Positions 1 through 11,600 of a DNA stretch of 64,000 bases are shown here, in pieces. Position 1 is the stretch's first letter. Every line of letters begins with the position of its first letter. A model generated the notes under the pieces. The model was not told the origin of the DNA and did no database searches. It saw nothing but the letters and a program-made list of their open reading frames with translations. Made by a program: the position numbers and the translations under genes. Source of the DNA: Tiliqua scincoides (Eukaryota > Chordata > Lepidosauria > Squamata > Scincidae); contig NC_089822.1 of NCBI RefSeq assembly GCF_035046505.1, forward strand, positions 272,261,054 through 272,325,053, given 5' to 3'.

Positions 1-1099
1 TCTTCGCTCTGTCCTCCAGCCCCATTCCTCCCTGCCCTTAGCCCGCTCCCCCCTCCCACTGGCTGACCTGCTCCAGCAGGTGTCAGCGACACACACAGGA
101 AGGCTCCAGCCTTCCCACAGGTGCTCTGGCCATGCGCTACTCGGCGCACCAGCAGTCAACAGTGGAACACACATTCTGCTAGGCCCAGGACTGAGCCTCG
201 TGTCTGACTTCATTCCATGAACACTGTTGCAGGTGAGCACTTTTGCAAGAGACTTCAACTGATCCAGGCTGGGGGAGTCCTTGTCTTCCGACAACGTGCA
301 GTGGAGAGAAGGGAGTGTGACATTCCATGGAAGGAGACAGGACTGGAGTAAGACAGGCAGGTTCAATTGTCACCAGTGCCTGAAAGCGACCCTCAGGACT
401 GGGATCAGGGCTGTTCTGTGCATGTCAACCGAGGCAGTCACTCTAGGCACAGCTGGGCAGGGGTCACCACCTCTGCCTCCCCCTCCTTCCACTCCCGGGA
501 TTGAGAAGCAGGAAGGAGATGGAAGAGGAATGCGGAGGAGCGAACAACAGAGAAGACACTGAAGCTCCCCACTGTCCTCTCCTCCTGCTGGAGGGCCTGG
601 AAAAGGCAGGGGCAAGTGGGGCTGCAGAGGACCACACAGAGGGTGGGGCATCAGGTGGGAGGGCAGGACTCGGCAGGCTGCCTCAGAGGCTGGGGGTCCG
701 GGCTGGCCCTGGTCTGGAGCACAAACCACTGGGGATGGACGGACAGGCCGAGGCAGGTTGACGTACTGGCCAAAGAGAACCCAACCAACCTCCTACTGCC
801 GTGTCACTTATTTAGGAAGGTTTTGCGAACAGGCAGTATTGCAGTTTGAACCAGAGGGAGAGCCTGCAGCTGGCTGTGTCCAGTCCTGCCCCCAAGTCTC
901 CCCCCCCCACCTGCAGCCTCAGTTTACTGTCCGGAGTAATTTCTTGCTAAGCATTTTGTGAGATAAATGATGGCTAATAAAGGTAGACAAAGCAAGAAGG
1001 GCTCTGACTTTAGGACTGTCTGGACACCTCCACAGAATGGGTCTGAGTCAACCTTTGCCCCACTCCCCACGAACAGCCCATCGCTCTGGAGCCCCCCAC

Positions 1100-1226
1100 C
1101 TTCGTGGGAGGAGACGGTCCCTTCTGCGCACCGAGCACACGTGTAGCAGCACAGTGGCCTTCCTTCCTGAATCAGCTTGCTGTATCCTGGGAGGCAGCTT
1201 GCGGTACACCTCGACTGAGGCAGGGT
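1100..1226 (-). CDS. V2R left copy, exon 5 (cysteine-rich linker)
   Basis: 127 bp. It encodes a cysteine-rich segment with [20 protein letters not shown] followed by [10 protein letters not shown], the NCD3G-like linker that couples the ligand domain to the helices. The acceptor TAG lies at 1228-1227 region and the donor GT at 1099-1098. It keeps the cysteines seen in the right copy. Confidence 0.82.
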
Positions 1227-4200
1227 CTACGCATGAAGACAAGGCACATCAAGGAGAATCTGTTTTATGGGGGAGCAGTTTGTCTGTAGCATTGAGTCAC
1301 ACAGTTGGGGGGACCCAACAGGACCTCGAGTCTGAGGTTAGCAGGCACCCAAGACGGTTCTTGAGGGCAGAACTTGGGGGCAGAATTGGGAAAAGACCCC
1401 TCCCTGATCCTCATGGCGATGCTGCACTCCATATCCCGGCTCTCTCAGAAGTTCCACAAAGACATTCAGCAGCATGGGCTCCTGACAAGGTAGGATCCTG
1501 TGGGACTCAGGAGGTCAAAGGACAGAGCCCCAGTGCTGCCACATGCAGACCACACTCCAGCAAGTCTGGAACCAGCACCACACACTGCCCCCAACCCCAG
1601 AGTGGCCAGGTGGTCCCGTACAGCAGGGGTGCTCACACTTTTTTGGCTCGAGAGCTACTTTGAAACCCAGCAAGGCCCAGAGATCTACCAAAGTTTTTTT
1701 ACAATGTTCGCGCCTTCATGACATATAACATTTATGTGTACAATGTATGTTGGTGTACCTTGCATAACCGCATGAGCCAATATTGCACAACAGAACATAA
1801 TTAACTATAAACATTTTTTGTAATTACTTGAATTTACTTTGATGACTTGCACTGAAGTGAATCAGCCAAGGATGCATAGTCCGGACAGTAGCTGCTGACA
1901 GCCAGCCTCAAGCACACTTCCAAATGTTCATCAGTCATGGTGGAATAGTACTTGGACTTAATGATCTTCATGTAGGAAAAGGCTGACTCACATAAATAAG
2001 TGGAGCCCTTCCTGCCTCAGGTGCTCTTATATCCCTGAGGGCCCTAATGTCTTCAAGTGGCTGCAGCTATGCAGCACACTCTGCTGGATGCCCAGGCCTT
2101 ACACTTAAAGGGGCCACTGCTGACACCATATCTACCTCCTCACCCTCCTTCCAATACAAGTGGGGGGGGGGAGCAGATCTCTATACAGACCAGTGCAAAA
2201 ACAGGGGAAATTTGTGGGGGAGTAGATCTCTATATAGACATCACAGCAAGACCAGTGCAAAACCCCTTGCACACAGAACCAACAGATGGAAGTTGGGGGT
2301 GAGGGGGGGGCAGATCTTCATACATTGTATTGGCAACCTTCAGTCTCGAAAGACTATGGTAACGCGCTCTGAAAGGTGGTTCTGGCACAGCGTCTAGTGT
2401 GGCTGAAAAGGCCAATCCGGGAGTGACAATCCCTTCCACACCGGGAGCAAGTGCAGTCTGTCCCTGGTCTGTCTCCCTGGCTATGGGCCTTCCTTCTTTG
2501 CCTCTTAGCCTCAGACTGTTGGCAAAGTGTCTCTTCAAACTGGGAAAGGCCATGCTGCACAGCCTGCCTCCAAGCGGGCCGCTCAGAGGCCAGGGTTTCC
2601 CACTTGTTGAGGTCCATCGCTAAGGCCTTCAGATCCCTCTTGCAGATGTCCTTGTATCGCAGCTGTGGTCTACCTGTAGGGCGCTTTCCTTGCACGAGTT
2701 CTCCATAGAGGAGATCCTTTGGGATCCGGCCATCATCCATTCTCACGACATGACCAAGCCAACGCAGGCGTCTCTGTTTCAGCAGTGAATACATGCTAGG
2801 CATTCCAGCACGTTCCAGGACTGTGTTGTTTGGAACCGTGTTTGTGCACGTTCCAGGACTGTGTTGTTCATACATACCAGTGCAAAAACAGGGGAAAGGT
2901 GTGGGGAAGGGAAGATCTCTATATAGACATCACAGCAAGACCAGTGCAAAACCCCTTGCACACAGAACCAACAGACGGAAGTTGGGGGGGGCAGATCTCC
3001 ATACATACCAGTGCAAAAACGGGGGAAAGGTAAGTCAGCCCCAGTAGAGTCAACGGGGCTCACTCCCAGGGATGCGTGGACAGGAGAGAAGCCTGCCAGC
3101 GGCTCCTCTCCCAGGGAGGAGCCTGCCAGGTGCTCACTACCTGGGCTCCCTGGGCTCACTCCTTGGGCTCCCAGGGCTCACTCCCTAGGTTCACTCCCTG
3201 GCCTCACAAGCCTGCCAGGGGCTCACTCCCAGGAATGCGTGGACAGGAGAGAAGCCTGCGATCGACTCATTTTGCCTCGCAATCGACCCGTCGATCGCGA
3301 TCGAAGTATTGAGCACCCCTGCCATACAGCATCATAGCTGATGGTGCCGAATTCCACTGCAGAACACACTTGCCCACCCAGATTCTGCTGTGGGTTGTCC
3401 TCCAAGGCCACCCAGGCAGTTCCATTTCCCAACCCAAACTGTAACAGGACTGATATGGGTCTAAGACTTTGTTAAAGACATTCTGCCCTGTCAACAGAGG
3501 AGGCTCTTCCACTTGTTGCAGGTCAGCTTCTCCAGCTTGCAGTTTAAGTCACTGACTGCAAACTCAGGGACCCCCCGCCTTGTTTTGCATTGTGGTTTAG
3601 TTGTGGCTGCCCCAGCCATGTTTAGCCCTGCTTGGTGCCACCAGAACCCACACTTGTTGCCTACCTATCACACACTGCTCCCGCCTTTGCTCTACTCCTG
3701 CTGTCAGAAGTTTTGTCTTGCAAAATATGTGGGCAGGAAAAGGACTCTCATTTTTTGAATCTTGAGAAGATGCATCTAATATTTTATTAGATGTTAGGAA
3801 TCATGGATTTCCCCACCTGGTTGAACCGTTCAGGCCACTCAATGGAGCCCTGGCCTATGGTGACTTGGAGGCCTGGTGGGCTGTGTCGTCTTGCCAGGCT
3901 CCCAACTGTCACTCTGACAACAGACTTGTTGGGAAAAACCACCCAGTTCACTATGTCAAAGTCGGCTGCCAGATCCCCGTCCCCATCCAGATACACGCCG
4001 TCCAGGGAAGTGTTGTAGACCCCGAAGTTCCTCAGGAAAGGATGGAGCTGGCACAAAAGAGAAACATCAGAGCTCAGGGAACGATGTTGGGTGTTTCACA
4101 GAGATTGAATCTCCTATGAGTCAGTGACGATGCCAATGAAAATGGCTGAATGGTTGGTTTGTCTAACCCCCGTTTTCTATTCTGCTGCCCAGAGGCAGAT

Positions 4201-7200
4201 CTACCCCACTTGCCCCCTCCAGGTACGCCTCTGCCTTGAATCCTGACTCAGTCCAGGAGAGACACAGGGAACTCGATCTCCGCAACTCCCCATGTGGTAA
4301 CAGAGCAGCCCCAACGTGGCATTTGCTGAATCCCGTGAGGGGAGGGAGTTTGGGCATGCTGAGGCCTCCTTGGCGGAAGGGAACATTAATCCCCTGCTTC
4401 AGGGTAACCCCCACTGTCGCCATGGGACAACTTGGACCTGTGTTAGCAATATCACTGGTGCATGACCGCCTTGACAGGTGAAGGGAAATTGGGTCTAGAA
4501 AGTGCTTCCTGTTCTGCCATCTACTTGTTCCATCCTCTTCTCACCTCCCTCCCAACACCTGTGTGGCCTTACCTGCACCAGCAGGCATCCAGGGTTGAGT
4601 GTTGGGAGAGTAGGGACAGACAAAGAAAATATTTCTTAACCCAGCGTGTAATTGGTTTATGGAACTCTTTGCCACAAGAAGTAGTGATGGCATCTTGTCT
4701 GGATGCCTTTAAGAGGGGACTGGGCCAATTTCTGGAGGAGAAGTTCATTACGGGTTACAAGTCATAGTAGGTCTGTGCAAGCTCTTGGTTTTAGAGGCAG
4801 TCTGTCTCTGATGGCCAGATGCAGGGGAGGTCAACAGGAAGCAGGTTGTGCCAGTTGTCTTGTGTGCTCCCTGGGGCATCTGGTGGGCCACTGTGAGATA
4901 CAGGAAGATGGACTAGGTAGGCCTTCGGCCTGATCCAGCAGGGCTCTTCTTACGTTCTTATGAATGGGGCTTTCTCAAGGTGTTCTCTTTCTGTCTGGCT
5001 TTGATTGTGGTGTGGACTCAACTACCAGTTTCCCTAGTAAACAGAGGGTAGCGGAAAGCAGGGGCAGTGAACTATGAGCTCTCCACAAGGCACAGCTATG
5101 CCCCGGCCGCCCCCCCCCCATTTTTCCTTCACAGAGGCATGTGAATGTTTTGCTTCAGGTGTGAAACCTGTATGAAGCCGGCCTGACCTGCACTGCAACT
5201 GAGCTAAGCTAGATGTGTAGATCTGCAGCACCGTCTGCCCAGATCAAGGGAAGGATTTTGAGAATAATTGCAAAGGCACCCTGGCCACAAGTGTGATCTC
5301 TAGTCCTCCCCCACACACACACACTCCCATGCAGGCACAGGCTTTGACTGAGAGAGATAGAGAGAGAGTGAAAAAGAGTGGCGGGCGGTAATGGGAGCCA
5401 AACAGTCAGGGGAAAAGTGGCAACAGCCAGAACAGTCTTTGGAGCCCAGGTCTACCAGACTTCCCGAAGCAGAACTCAGGTCTACCTGCCTGCCCGGCAT
5501 TGGCCACTAGATACAGTAATAAGGAAAACCAAACCCCCTCCTAAGTCGCTCTCAGATTTTTCCAATACAGAAAACCATTGCAGGAGACGAGCGATCAGAC
5601 TCACCCCAGAAAGAAAAGCGTCCTGTTTGCACCAGAACAGACTTCTGCAGCAGCTGCAGTCCCACAGCCGTGTCCCTGAGCTCCTCTCCACTCCTTCATG
5701 AGAAGTGGATCCACTGTAGCAGGCCAGCTTCCTCGCAGATGTGACACTGTTCAGGAATGTTCCTGAGTCTGGTGCGTATGGCTTGTGGCAACAGTTGCAG
5801 CCACGTGCCCACGGCAATGCCCCCAGCATCCTATGTGGACAGTGAGTCTGGCTGAGATTGGAAAACGTAAGATCCCAGAAAATTTCTGGGCCCCCTCCTT
5901 TGGCTCCCTTTTTACCTGGGTACAAATTACCCCCTTTACCCCCTCTCCTAGGCCCTGCCTTGGGGGCTGCTGCTGGATGGTCTGTGTCCCCTGGAGCCAC
6001 TTGGAGGGGGCAGAGAGAAGGACCTGTGCAGGGAGATTCACTACTGGATTTCCCTGAAAAATACATGCCATTGCACTTCCTTCTGACCTTGTTCCAAGGC
6101 CCATCAGTAGCCCTGACTGTCTGGGTGGGGAGAGGAGTACCTGCCACGGCTGCACCCTCGGAACCTCCAGGCTGCCTCCGGCCTCCACCACCCTCCGCCG
6201 GAGTCGAGACGAAGACGCGGCATGTAAGGCTTGCGCTACGGCCTGAACAGCGCTGTGGATGGCATAGCTGTCCGTGGCCAGGGTTCTTTCCATCAGGTCC
6301 CAAGGCAGGGGCTGCGGACTTTCTCTGCACCTCGTCCAGCCTTTCACAGACACAACAGGCTTCGGAAACGCACAGTGAAATCCCCCCTCCACTAACCGCT
6401 GCCAGGTGAAGAGAAGCTTTTCGAAATCATTGTAATTTATCCTTTTCATTGACTGGATGCAGAAGGAAAAAAGACCCTGAATGTGCTGGAAAGATAAACG
6501 ACTGAACCTCAGCTCCAAGCTGATGTCCCAAAAGGCTGTTGTGATCCATATTTTCCCCACTATGGGTTTTTTTAACATTGCAACTGCCTGTTGTATAATT
6601 AATATTATATCTATGAAGGCATCGGTCTCTGCATGGTAAAGGAACACATTGACTTGTCTCTCCTTGAGGAATGACTCCTTAAGGATCACCACATTACGTG
6701 TAGTTATCCCTGGAATGCTCTGGGAGTAAGCGACGCAAATGCCGCTCTGAGTTAACAGGGGTGTCAAGGTCCTGATGAAACGCTCTCCATTGTCAGTGTC
6801 TGCAGCAACCAGAGCGACCCAGGACCACTGGAAGTGCAGGAGCAGCCCGACCACCCCCACGTACTGGGGCTCTTTGGGGACTGTCCGATAGAAAAAGGGG
6901 GACCGAGTTCTGTCATTCAGACCACGAGCCGTGAAAGCATAACTGACCTGGGAAGGGAAAGGAGAGATGGATGTTTGGATTTATCTTCAGGTCACATATT
7001 TGGTGGCCTGAGCTTGTTAACAGTGAGCAAAACCCTTTTTCATTCTGATGCAAGGAAGCCCCCACCCACTGCAAGGACACGTCCATGGAACTAGGCAGTG
7101 CTTCTCTGTTCAGCCTATTCGCACACTGCATGCCCCCACCTCATTTTTGCATGGGAGGCAGCCACGTGGGACGAGACGCAGCCTGTGCCCTCCACCCACT

Positions 7201-8779
7201 CTCACCTGGGGAATTTTGTAGGCAGTCAACATGGCTGAAATATGGCTGGAGAGGCCAGCTTCAGCCCCTTCAAGAACTGCCAACAGCCGTCTCTGCCTTC
7301 CGCAGCTATAGTTTGGAACACGTGTCTGTCCAGTGGAGAGCAGGTCTACAAGGGCATCGGAAGTCACTCGGGCATCAGAATAGGTGCCGTAGATGTTGTA
7401 GCCCAGAGTGACATTGGGCAAGAGCCTGGGGTCCCGGTTGATCTTCTCAGTGGCAAACAGGAAGGACAGGATGAGCCAGTTCTGTGTGGATCCTTTCCTG
7501 AAACAAAAGGACTGTGCTGGGTTCTTGATGCAAAGGTCTGGATTTTGCTGGGGGTCAGAACTGTGGCTACTCCAGGTCTAGTTCCGAAATATGAGGGGTT
7601 TCCCATATGTGGGTTTAGGTGTGTCAGGCTGGACATCCATGCTGTGAGGTGACCAACCCTTTTCACTCTAAAAGGAAGCCAGGGCAGGGCCCCTCCCCAA
7701 CCCCATCCTCTGCACAGGTGAGCATCTAAGGCTGCCTGGACTGAGTCAGTCCCTTGGCCCCTGAACTCAGCATTGCCTGCCTACTGGCAGCAGCTCCTCA
7801 GGACATCAGGTGGGGATCTTTCAAAGGCTGGACTGCCAGGGATTGAACCTGGCATGCAAAGCAGGTGCTCTCTCTCTTAGGGGCTGGGTGGGGGGATTTT
7901 TGCCATCACCTTTGGAGGGAAGATTTCATTGGTCAGGATGGTGGTCAGGGGAGCCCAGCTCAGGCATCACAATGGCCTTGTGTGCAAAGGATTTGCACCC
8001 AACTTCGAAGCCCTGCAGGGCTCGGTGACAGCTCAGGTGTTGAAGTGGCACCTTGAGGACTGCAGGGGAATTAATTAAGTCATCATTGATCATTCTGCCT
8101 GGCCAGGCTCATGACTTGTGAGGTTGGGGGGAAGGGGGAGAAATTGGGAGTCAGTTGGTGATGTGGTTTCCCTAAGCAGCCTCTTAGGGGAGGGCAGAGG
8201 AGGGTTCAGGACTGCAGAGAACTGCTACTGCCTGACTCACTGCTCAAGCTGCAGGTGGTGGGGATGTGGACCTGCTACAAGGAGCCCAGATCTAGGCAGT
8301 TTCAAACCACCACCACTGAGCAGTGGGGACGACATCGACTCCCCCCAAGTGTGGGGACTACAGATGTGAAGTGGCAGACTGCACGCCAAATGGTGCCTTA
8401 GTGTGTGGATGCATTCCCAGATTTTCCCCCATATGCAGAAAGATTACTGATTTACCCAAGAGAAGGACACAGCAGGAAAAAGGCCCCCCAATTTGGGGTG
8501 ACATCAGAAGGGGCTGTAGCAGCCTCCAAGCCCTCATCACCAGCCCCTCTTGACTTACCATGAAAAGCTGATTGAGGGATGCTCAGTCAAGGGCCGTGGC
8601 TGAAAGAAGACACGGGTTGTGGAAACGGCCCCACCGAGGAGGTAGTCTCCTGGCCTGTAGTAATTGAGCAGCTCCTTCTCCTCCCTGATCACAGACTGGG
8701 GGCATTTTGCCTTTAGGCCCCCCCAGGCCACAGGGACCAGGAGCAGCAGCAGCAGTCTGGGCACCCCTGCTGCAGTCAT
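1100..8779 (-). CDS. Vomeronasal type-2 receptor gene, left copy, exons 1-5 (exon 6 off window)
   Basis: Class C GPCR of the V2R family, expected in the membrane of vomeronasal sensory neurons, where it senses peptide or protein cues. Five exons are visible on the minus strand: 8779-8559, 7497-7206, 6947-6141, 4047-3817 and 1226-1100 (221, 292, 807, 231 and 127 bp). All have AG acceptors and GT donors and their phases join in one open frame of about 559 codons. This is the standard V2R exon plan; the missing sixth exon (seven-helix domain) should start about 170 bp beyond base 1, judging from the right copy. The start at 8779 is chosen because a leucine-rich signal peptide follows at once. 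No stop or frameshift is seen. Intron 4 is enlarged by a 1.7-kb hAT element. It is a close paralogue of the right-arm gene. Whether it is expressed is unknown. Confidence 0.88.
1834..1995 (-). pseudogene. hAT transposase C-terminus (dimerisation region) remnant
   Basis: On the minus strand this reads [20 protein letters not shown] and [18 protein letters not shown], ending at a TAA whose complement is at 1834-1836. Such a sequence is typical of the extreme C-terminus of hAT-family transposases (hATC dimerisation domain). Only some 50 codons remain, so it cannot act as a transposase. Its orientation shows the element is antisense-inserted relative to the window. Confidence 0.65.
2326..2867 (-). 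mobile_element. RTE-like LINE 3' end nested in the hAT element
   Basis: Matches the 3' 0.54 kb of the full-length LINE at 51,786-55,655, in reverse. Minus-strand reading shows the C-terminal zinc-finger motif [20 protein letters not shown]. Flanked by an 8-bp target duplication TCATACAT (2,318-2,325 and 2,868-2,875). The 5' end carries a short tandem repeat of GTTCCAGGACTGTGTTGTT. A 5'-truncated copy that jumped into the hAT element. Confidence 0.85.
3817..4047 (-). CDS. V2R left copy, exon 4
   Basis: 231 bp and 77 codons, flanked by a TTGTGCCAG acceptor and a GTGGGG donor. It starts [12 protein letters not shown] and includes the [18 protein letters not shown] motif, the last part of the ligand domain. 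It is open and in phase with exons 3 and 5. Confidence 0.88.
4590..4962 (+). mobile_element. CR1 LINE 3' end in V2R intron 3 (left arm)
   Basis: Encodes the end of a CR1 ORF2 ([20 protein letters not shown], then [12 protein letters not shown]) followed by the CR1 3' untranslated tail ending in CTCTTCTTACGTTCTTATG. A mirror copy sits at 59,831-60,205, so this insertion predates the arm duplication. Confidence 0.85.
6141..6947 (-). CDS. V2R left copy, exon 3 (main ligand-binding exon)
   Basis: 807 bp and 269 codons, phase 0 at both ends. It opens with [20 protein letters not shown] and contains the [20 protein letters not shown] block common to V2R and calcium-sensing-like receptors, and ends in VPRVQPWQ. 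The frame is open. Between about 6,558 and 6,719 the protein differs sharply from the right copy while the flanks stay close. Confidence 0.89.
7206..7497 (-). CDS. V2R left copy, exon 2 (ligand-binding domain)
   Basis: The acceptor is TTTGTTTCAG and the donor GTGAGA. It encodes the [12 protein letters not shown] and [14 protein letters not shown] motifs typical of the start of the V2R Venus-flytrap fold. 292 bp, which is the usual size of V2R exon 2, and open throughout. Confidence 0.88.
8559..8779 (-). CDS. V2R left copy, exon 1 (signal peptide and N-terminus)
   Basis: ATG at 8779, then a hydrophobic signal peptide ([20 protein letters not shown]) and the family-typical [11 protein letters not shown] stretch. 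The donor is GTAAGT directly after 8559. Exon length (221 bp) equals that of the right copy, and it leaves two bases to be completed by exon 2. Differences from the right copy cluster at the exon's 3' end. Confidence 0.87.
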
Positions 8780-9059
8780 CTCCCAGCATCTGCTCTCCAA
8801 CACCAGCCAGGGATTGGAAGCCAAGACCCTCTTGCCAGGCGGAGGCTGCAGTCCAGGCAGAGGATGCAAGTCCTTTCAGTGGCTTGCATCTGAAGGGGGT
8901 GATATGAAGCTTCACAGCAGAGGCCCTGCCTGGCTGAATTCCCATTCCGATCTCTCCGTGGACCAGAAGCTATTTCTGCAGCTGTTTCTTCAGACACCGA
9001 CTATGTTGATGAAGTTAAAGATGATCTTTAAGAAAAAAGAGTTCCTTGACCTTTGGAGA

Positions 9060-9180
9060 ATAGAACACCGTGATTTGGGTAATAACAGTGAGGGCAGTCA
9101 TCAGTGCAACACCTGGACTCCCTGTGTGTCTCCATGCGCAGGTGTGAGCTGGAGAAAACATGTTTGCGAGAATGCAGTTC
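9060..9180 (-). promoter_or_regulatory. Conserved block upstream of left V2R exon 1
   Basis: About 280-400 bp upstream of the left V2R start codon. The same block occurs upstream of the right V2R (55,751-55,866) and beside the decayed V2R piece (17,452-17,562). Three-copy retention at the same relative place suggests promoter or 5' non-coding sequence, but simple common descent from duplication could explain it. No clear TATA box is visible in it. Confidence 0.3.
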
Positions 9181-9274
9181 CAGACTCTGCCAGGGGTCAG
9201 CAGTGGGATCACTTGAGCTTAGCAAAGCTGCCTGAAGTGGCACTGGATCTGTTCAGGGTATTGCTGTGCCATTG

Positions 9275-9378
9275 GAAGGGGCATCTTCTGGGGCATTTGG
9301 TGGGCCACTGTGAGGTACAGCAAGCTGGACTAGGTGGGCCTACGGTCTGATCCAGTGGGGCTGTTCTTATGTTCTTCT
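9275..9378 (+). mobile_element. CR1 LINE tail (left arm)
   Basis: About 100 bp of the CR1 3' end (GGGGCATTTGGTGGGCCACT to CTGTTCTTATGTTCTT). Present at the mirrored position in the right arm (51,665-51,757), where a solo LTR has landed at its tip. Confidence 0.8.
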
Positions 9379-10309
9379 GCGTGCCTGGAGAGTTCCCCAG
9401 AGTGGAAAAATACTGGCCGTGTGTGGGGGCAGCCCGATCCTCTGTCCTTCTGGTCAACCACACCTCCCGCCAGAAGGAATGATGATGGACACTCATGTAA
9501 CCAGACCTGGGACCCATGAAGACCAGGACTGTCCAGCAGTGTGGCTGGAAAATGTGCCACCCCAGGGGACAACTTACAGGGATGTCCCTCCAAACGGGAC
9601 TGGAACTGCACTCCAGGCAAAACTGGATGGGGTTCTGAGGGCCAGGGAGGCTGCGTGAGGGCCAGGGAGGCTCACAGAATGCCTCCAGGAGATGGAAAAT
9701 TGTTGCTTCCGGTTTTCGACCCAATATTGGAAGTGATATCAGCCTTCCAGAGATCAGAGGTGTGCAGCCTCCTCAGCTCTCAGAACCCCCTCCACACGCG
9801 ATCGGAGCATAGCTGTGGTCCCATTTGGAGGGGGAGCGGTTGCAAGCGACAGGGAGGGACCCATTGCAGCTGCAACAGGGACACAGGTTGACTTGGCACT
9901 CATTCCCATGCCTGCTGACTTGAGTCTGCCTGTGACTAGAGGTGCTTACTGTTTTCACGATGTGAAGAAACTCATGGGGCCAGCATTCCAACAGGGTGAG
10001 CAGCAGGAAAGGGTTAATGTGATCAGGAGGGGGAGACAGGACTGAGCTCTGTTTTCCCCTCTCTGATAGGAAGGAAGGAAGGGATTATCATTGGACAAAG
10101 CATTGGCGTTCTCTGAAGGAGGATAGGAGGACAAGCAGGGAGGGGCAACCCTCATTGAATGACTGGCTACAGTGGGACTAATTCTGAGTAGGGCTGCCAA
10201 GGATTGGGTCACCTCGTAAGCCTTGCAGCTACTGCTTGTGTCCCTCCTCCTTTTCACTGCTTCTGTCCCAGCTCTCACTCAGTCCCTCCTACCCCCTCCC
10301 GCCCTGTGT

Positions 10310-11600
10310 CTACCTGGTGGAAGGGCGGAAAGTAGGCCTCTGCCCGATGGGCCTTGCGGTGTCCACTTTCTACGCTGTGGGAAAGCAGCTCATTAGCATG
10401 CTGAGAAAAGACTTTGTGATCTGGAGTTGGGAATGGCTGTGCAGTGGCCTCACTGGGGGGTGCAGGCTGAACCGGGTGATGTGCAGGGGGGGGTAGCACC
10501 ACTAGGCACCCAAATTTTTAAAATCTTGATATTTTGGCCTCCCGTACCGTGTGATGCAAACCCTCTTGGCATCACTGTGGCCGTGCCAAGAACCAGCTGG
10601 CAAAGAGACTAGGGGTCCAATCCTTTCCAATTTTCCAGTGCTGGTGCTGCTGGGCCAAAGGGGTGTGCACTGCATCCTGCGTAGGGGGTGCAGTCACAGA
10701 GGCCTCCTCAAGGTACGGGAACATTTGTTCCCTTACCTCGGGGCTGCATTGCGACTGCACCAGTGCTGGAGAGTTGGATAGGATGGGGCCCTAGCTCTGC
10801 ACAGTTTAAATTCCCTCAGGGACACCTTGATTGCTGATGGACTCTTCCTGTGCTTTCTATATGGGAGGAGGAGTGAGTTGCCAGCTAGTTGCACAACCTT
10901 CTCCAAGCTTCAGCTGGATTGCAGCTCCTATTTGCTAGCTGGGAGAAAGGTATAAAACAGTACTCCAAGTGGGAGGGGGTGTGACTGCCTAATCCTTCCC
11001 CTCATGGATGCCAATTGAGCCAGACAGGAGGAAGACTGGTCCAGAATCTGTAAGAGATGCTTTACTGGAATCACAGAAGATCTGGCAAGGAGATTGGATG
11101 TGGTGTCTGCAGCGGCCCTCTGCTGTGGTGAATCTGGAGAATACGGGGTTAATGCCTGGGCTTTCAGCAGAGGGTGTGCTGCACAGCTGCAGCCACTAGA
11201 GGCAATGTGGTCTTCAGGGATACAAGCAGCATCTGATGCAGGAAGAGTTTGTGGGTTGTAGTTGGAGACAGAGTGGAGGAGGGAGGGGAGACTTGCTGGC
11301 TGAATGGACTGGCTTTCTGGCTAAACTGGCCTGTTGACTCACAGACTGACTTACGGCTCTACTTATCGGACGGACTCTCTGGCTAACTGACTTTCCGGCA
11401 CACTAACTCACGGACTGGCAAACAAACAACTTCCTGGAACACCTCACGGACTGGCGGACAAACACTGAACTGGCACCCTGACTGATGGACTGGAGGATGG
11501 GCCACGATCTGGCACCCTGACTAACAGACTAATCCAACAGAGACTGCTGAGTGGTGGAGAGCTGAGGTGGTGCTGCTGTATCTGAAAGGGCTGCTGCTTG
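10310..11600. repeat. Left-arm block absent at the mirrored right-arm site
   Basis: No coding sequence recognised. The first 230 bp (10,310-10,535) recur inverted at 30,310-30,545. A TIR-type MITE sits at 10,613-10,791. A TATA-like GGTATAAAACAG lies at about 10,949. The end (11,391-11,590) is rich in CTGACT/GGACTGGC-like words and recurs in direct orientation at 45,419-45,612. In the right arm this whole block is replaced by a CR1 LINE and 90 bp of another repeat. It may include an old LTR-type remnant, but I found no convincing ends. Confidence 0.45.
10613..10791. mobile_element. MITE, copy 1 of a three-copy TIR family
   Basis: About 180 bp with inverted ends: GGTCCAATCCTTTCCAATTT on the left and a complementary-type AGTTGGATAGGATGGGGCCC on the right. 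The middle contains a second palindrome around GGGAACATTTGTTCCCTTAC. Relatives at 25,017-25,193 and 29,195-29,370. Non-coding; the autonomous partner is not in the window. Confidence 0.7.

Larger units (their letters stand above)
1624..3321. mobile_element. hAT DNA transposon, internally deleted, in V2R intron 4 (left arm only)
   Basis: The ends are perfect 12-bp inverted repeats (CAGGGGTGCTCA at 1,624 and its complement ending at 3,321), flanked by an 8-bp target duplication CCRTACAG (1,616-1,623 and 3,322-3,329). The right arm carries the unduplicated site near 61,455-61,465, so it inserted after the arm duplication. The interior keeps the end of a transposase gene (1,834-1,995) and two related blocks (about 2,166-2,325 and 2,876-3,025) that share GATCTCTATATAGACATCAC and flank a nested LINE 3' end. 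Confidence 0.88.

Noticed and set aside
1037-1663. 208-codon plus-strand frame across V2R exon 5 and intron 4
   Set aside because: Antisense to a supported V2R exon and extending into the hAT element; no known domain.
5482-6330. Long open frame on the minus strand overlapping V2R exon 3 and intron 3
   Set aside because: It is an alternative frame over the V2R exon and runs into intron; the V2R frame has family motifs and splice sites, this one has none.
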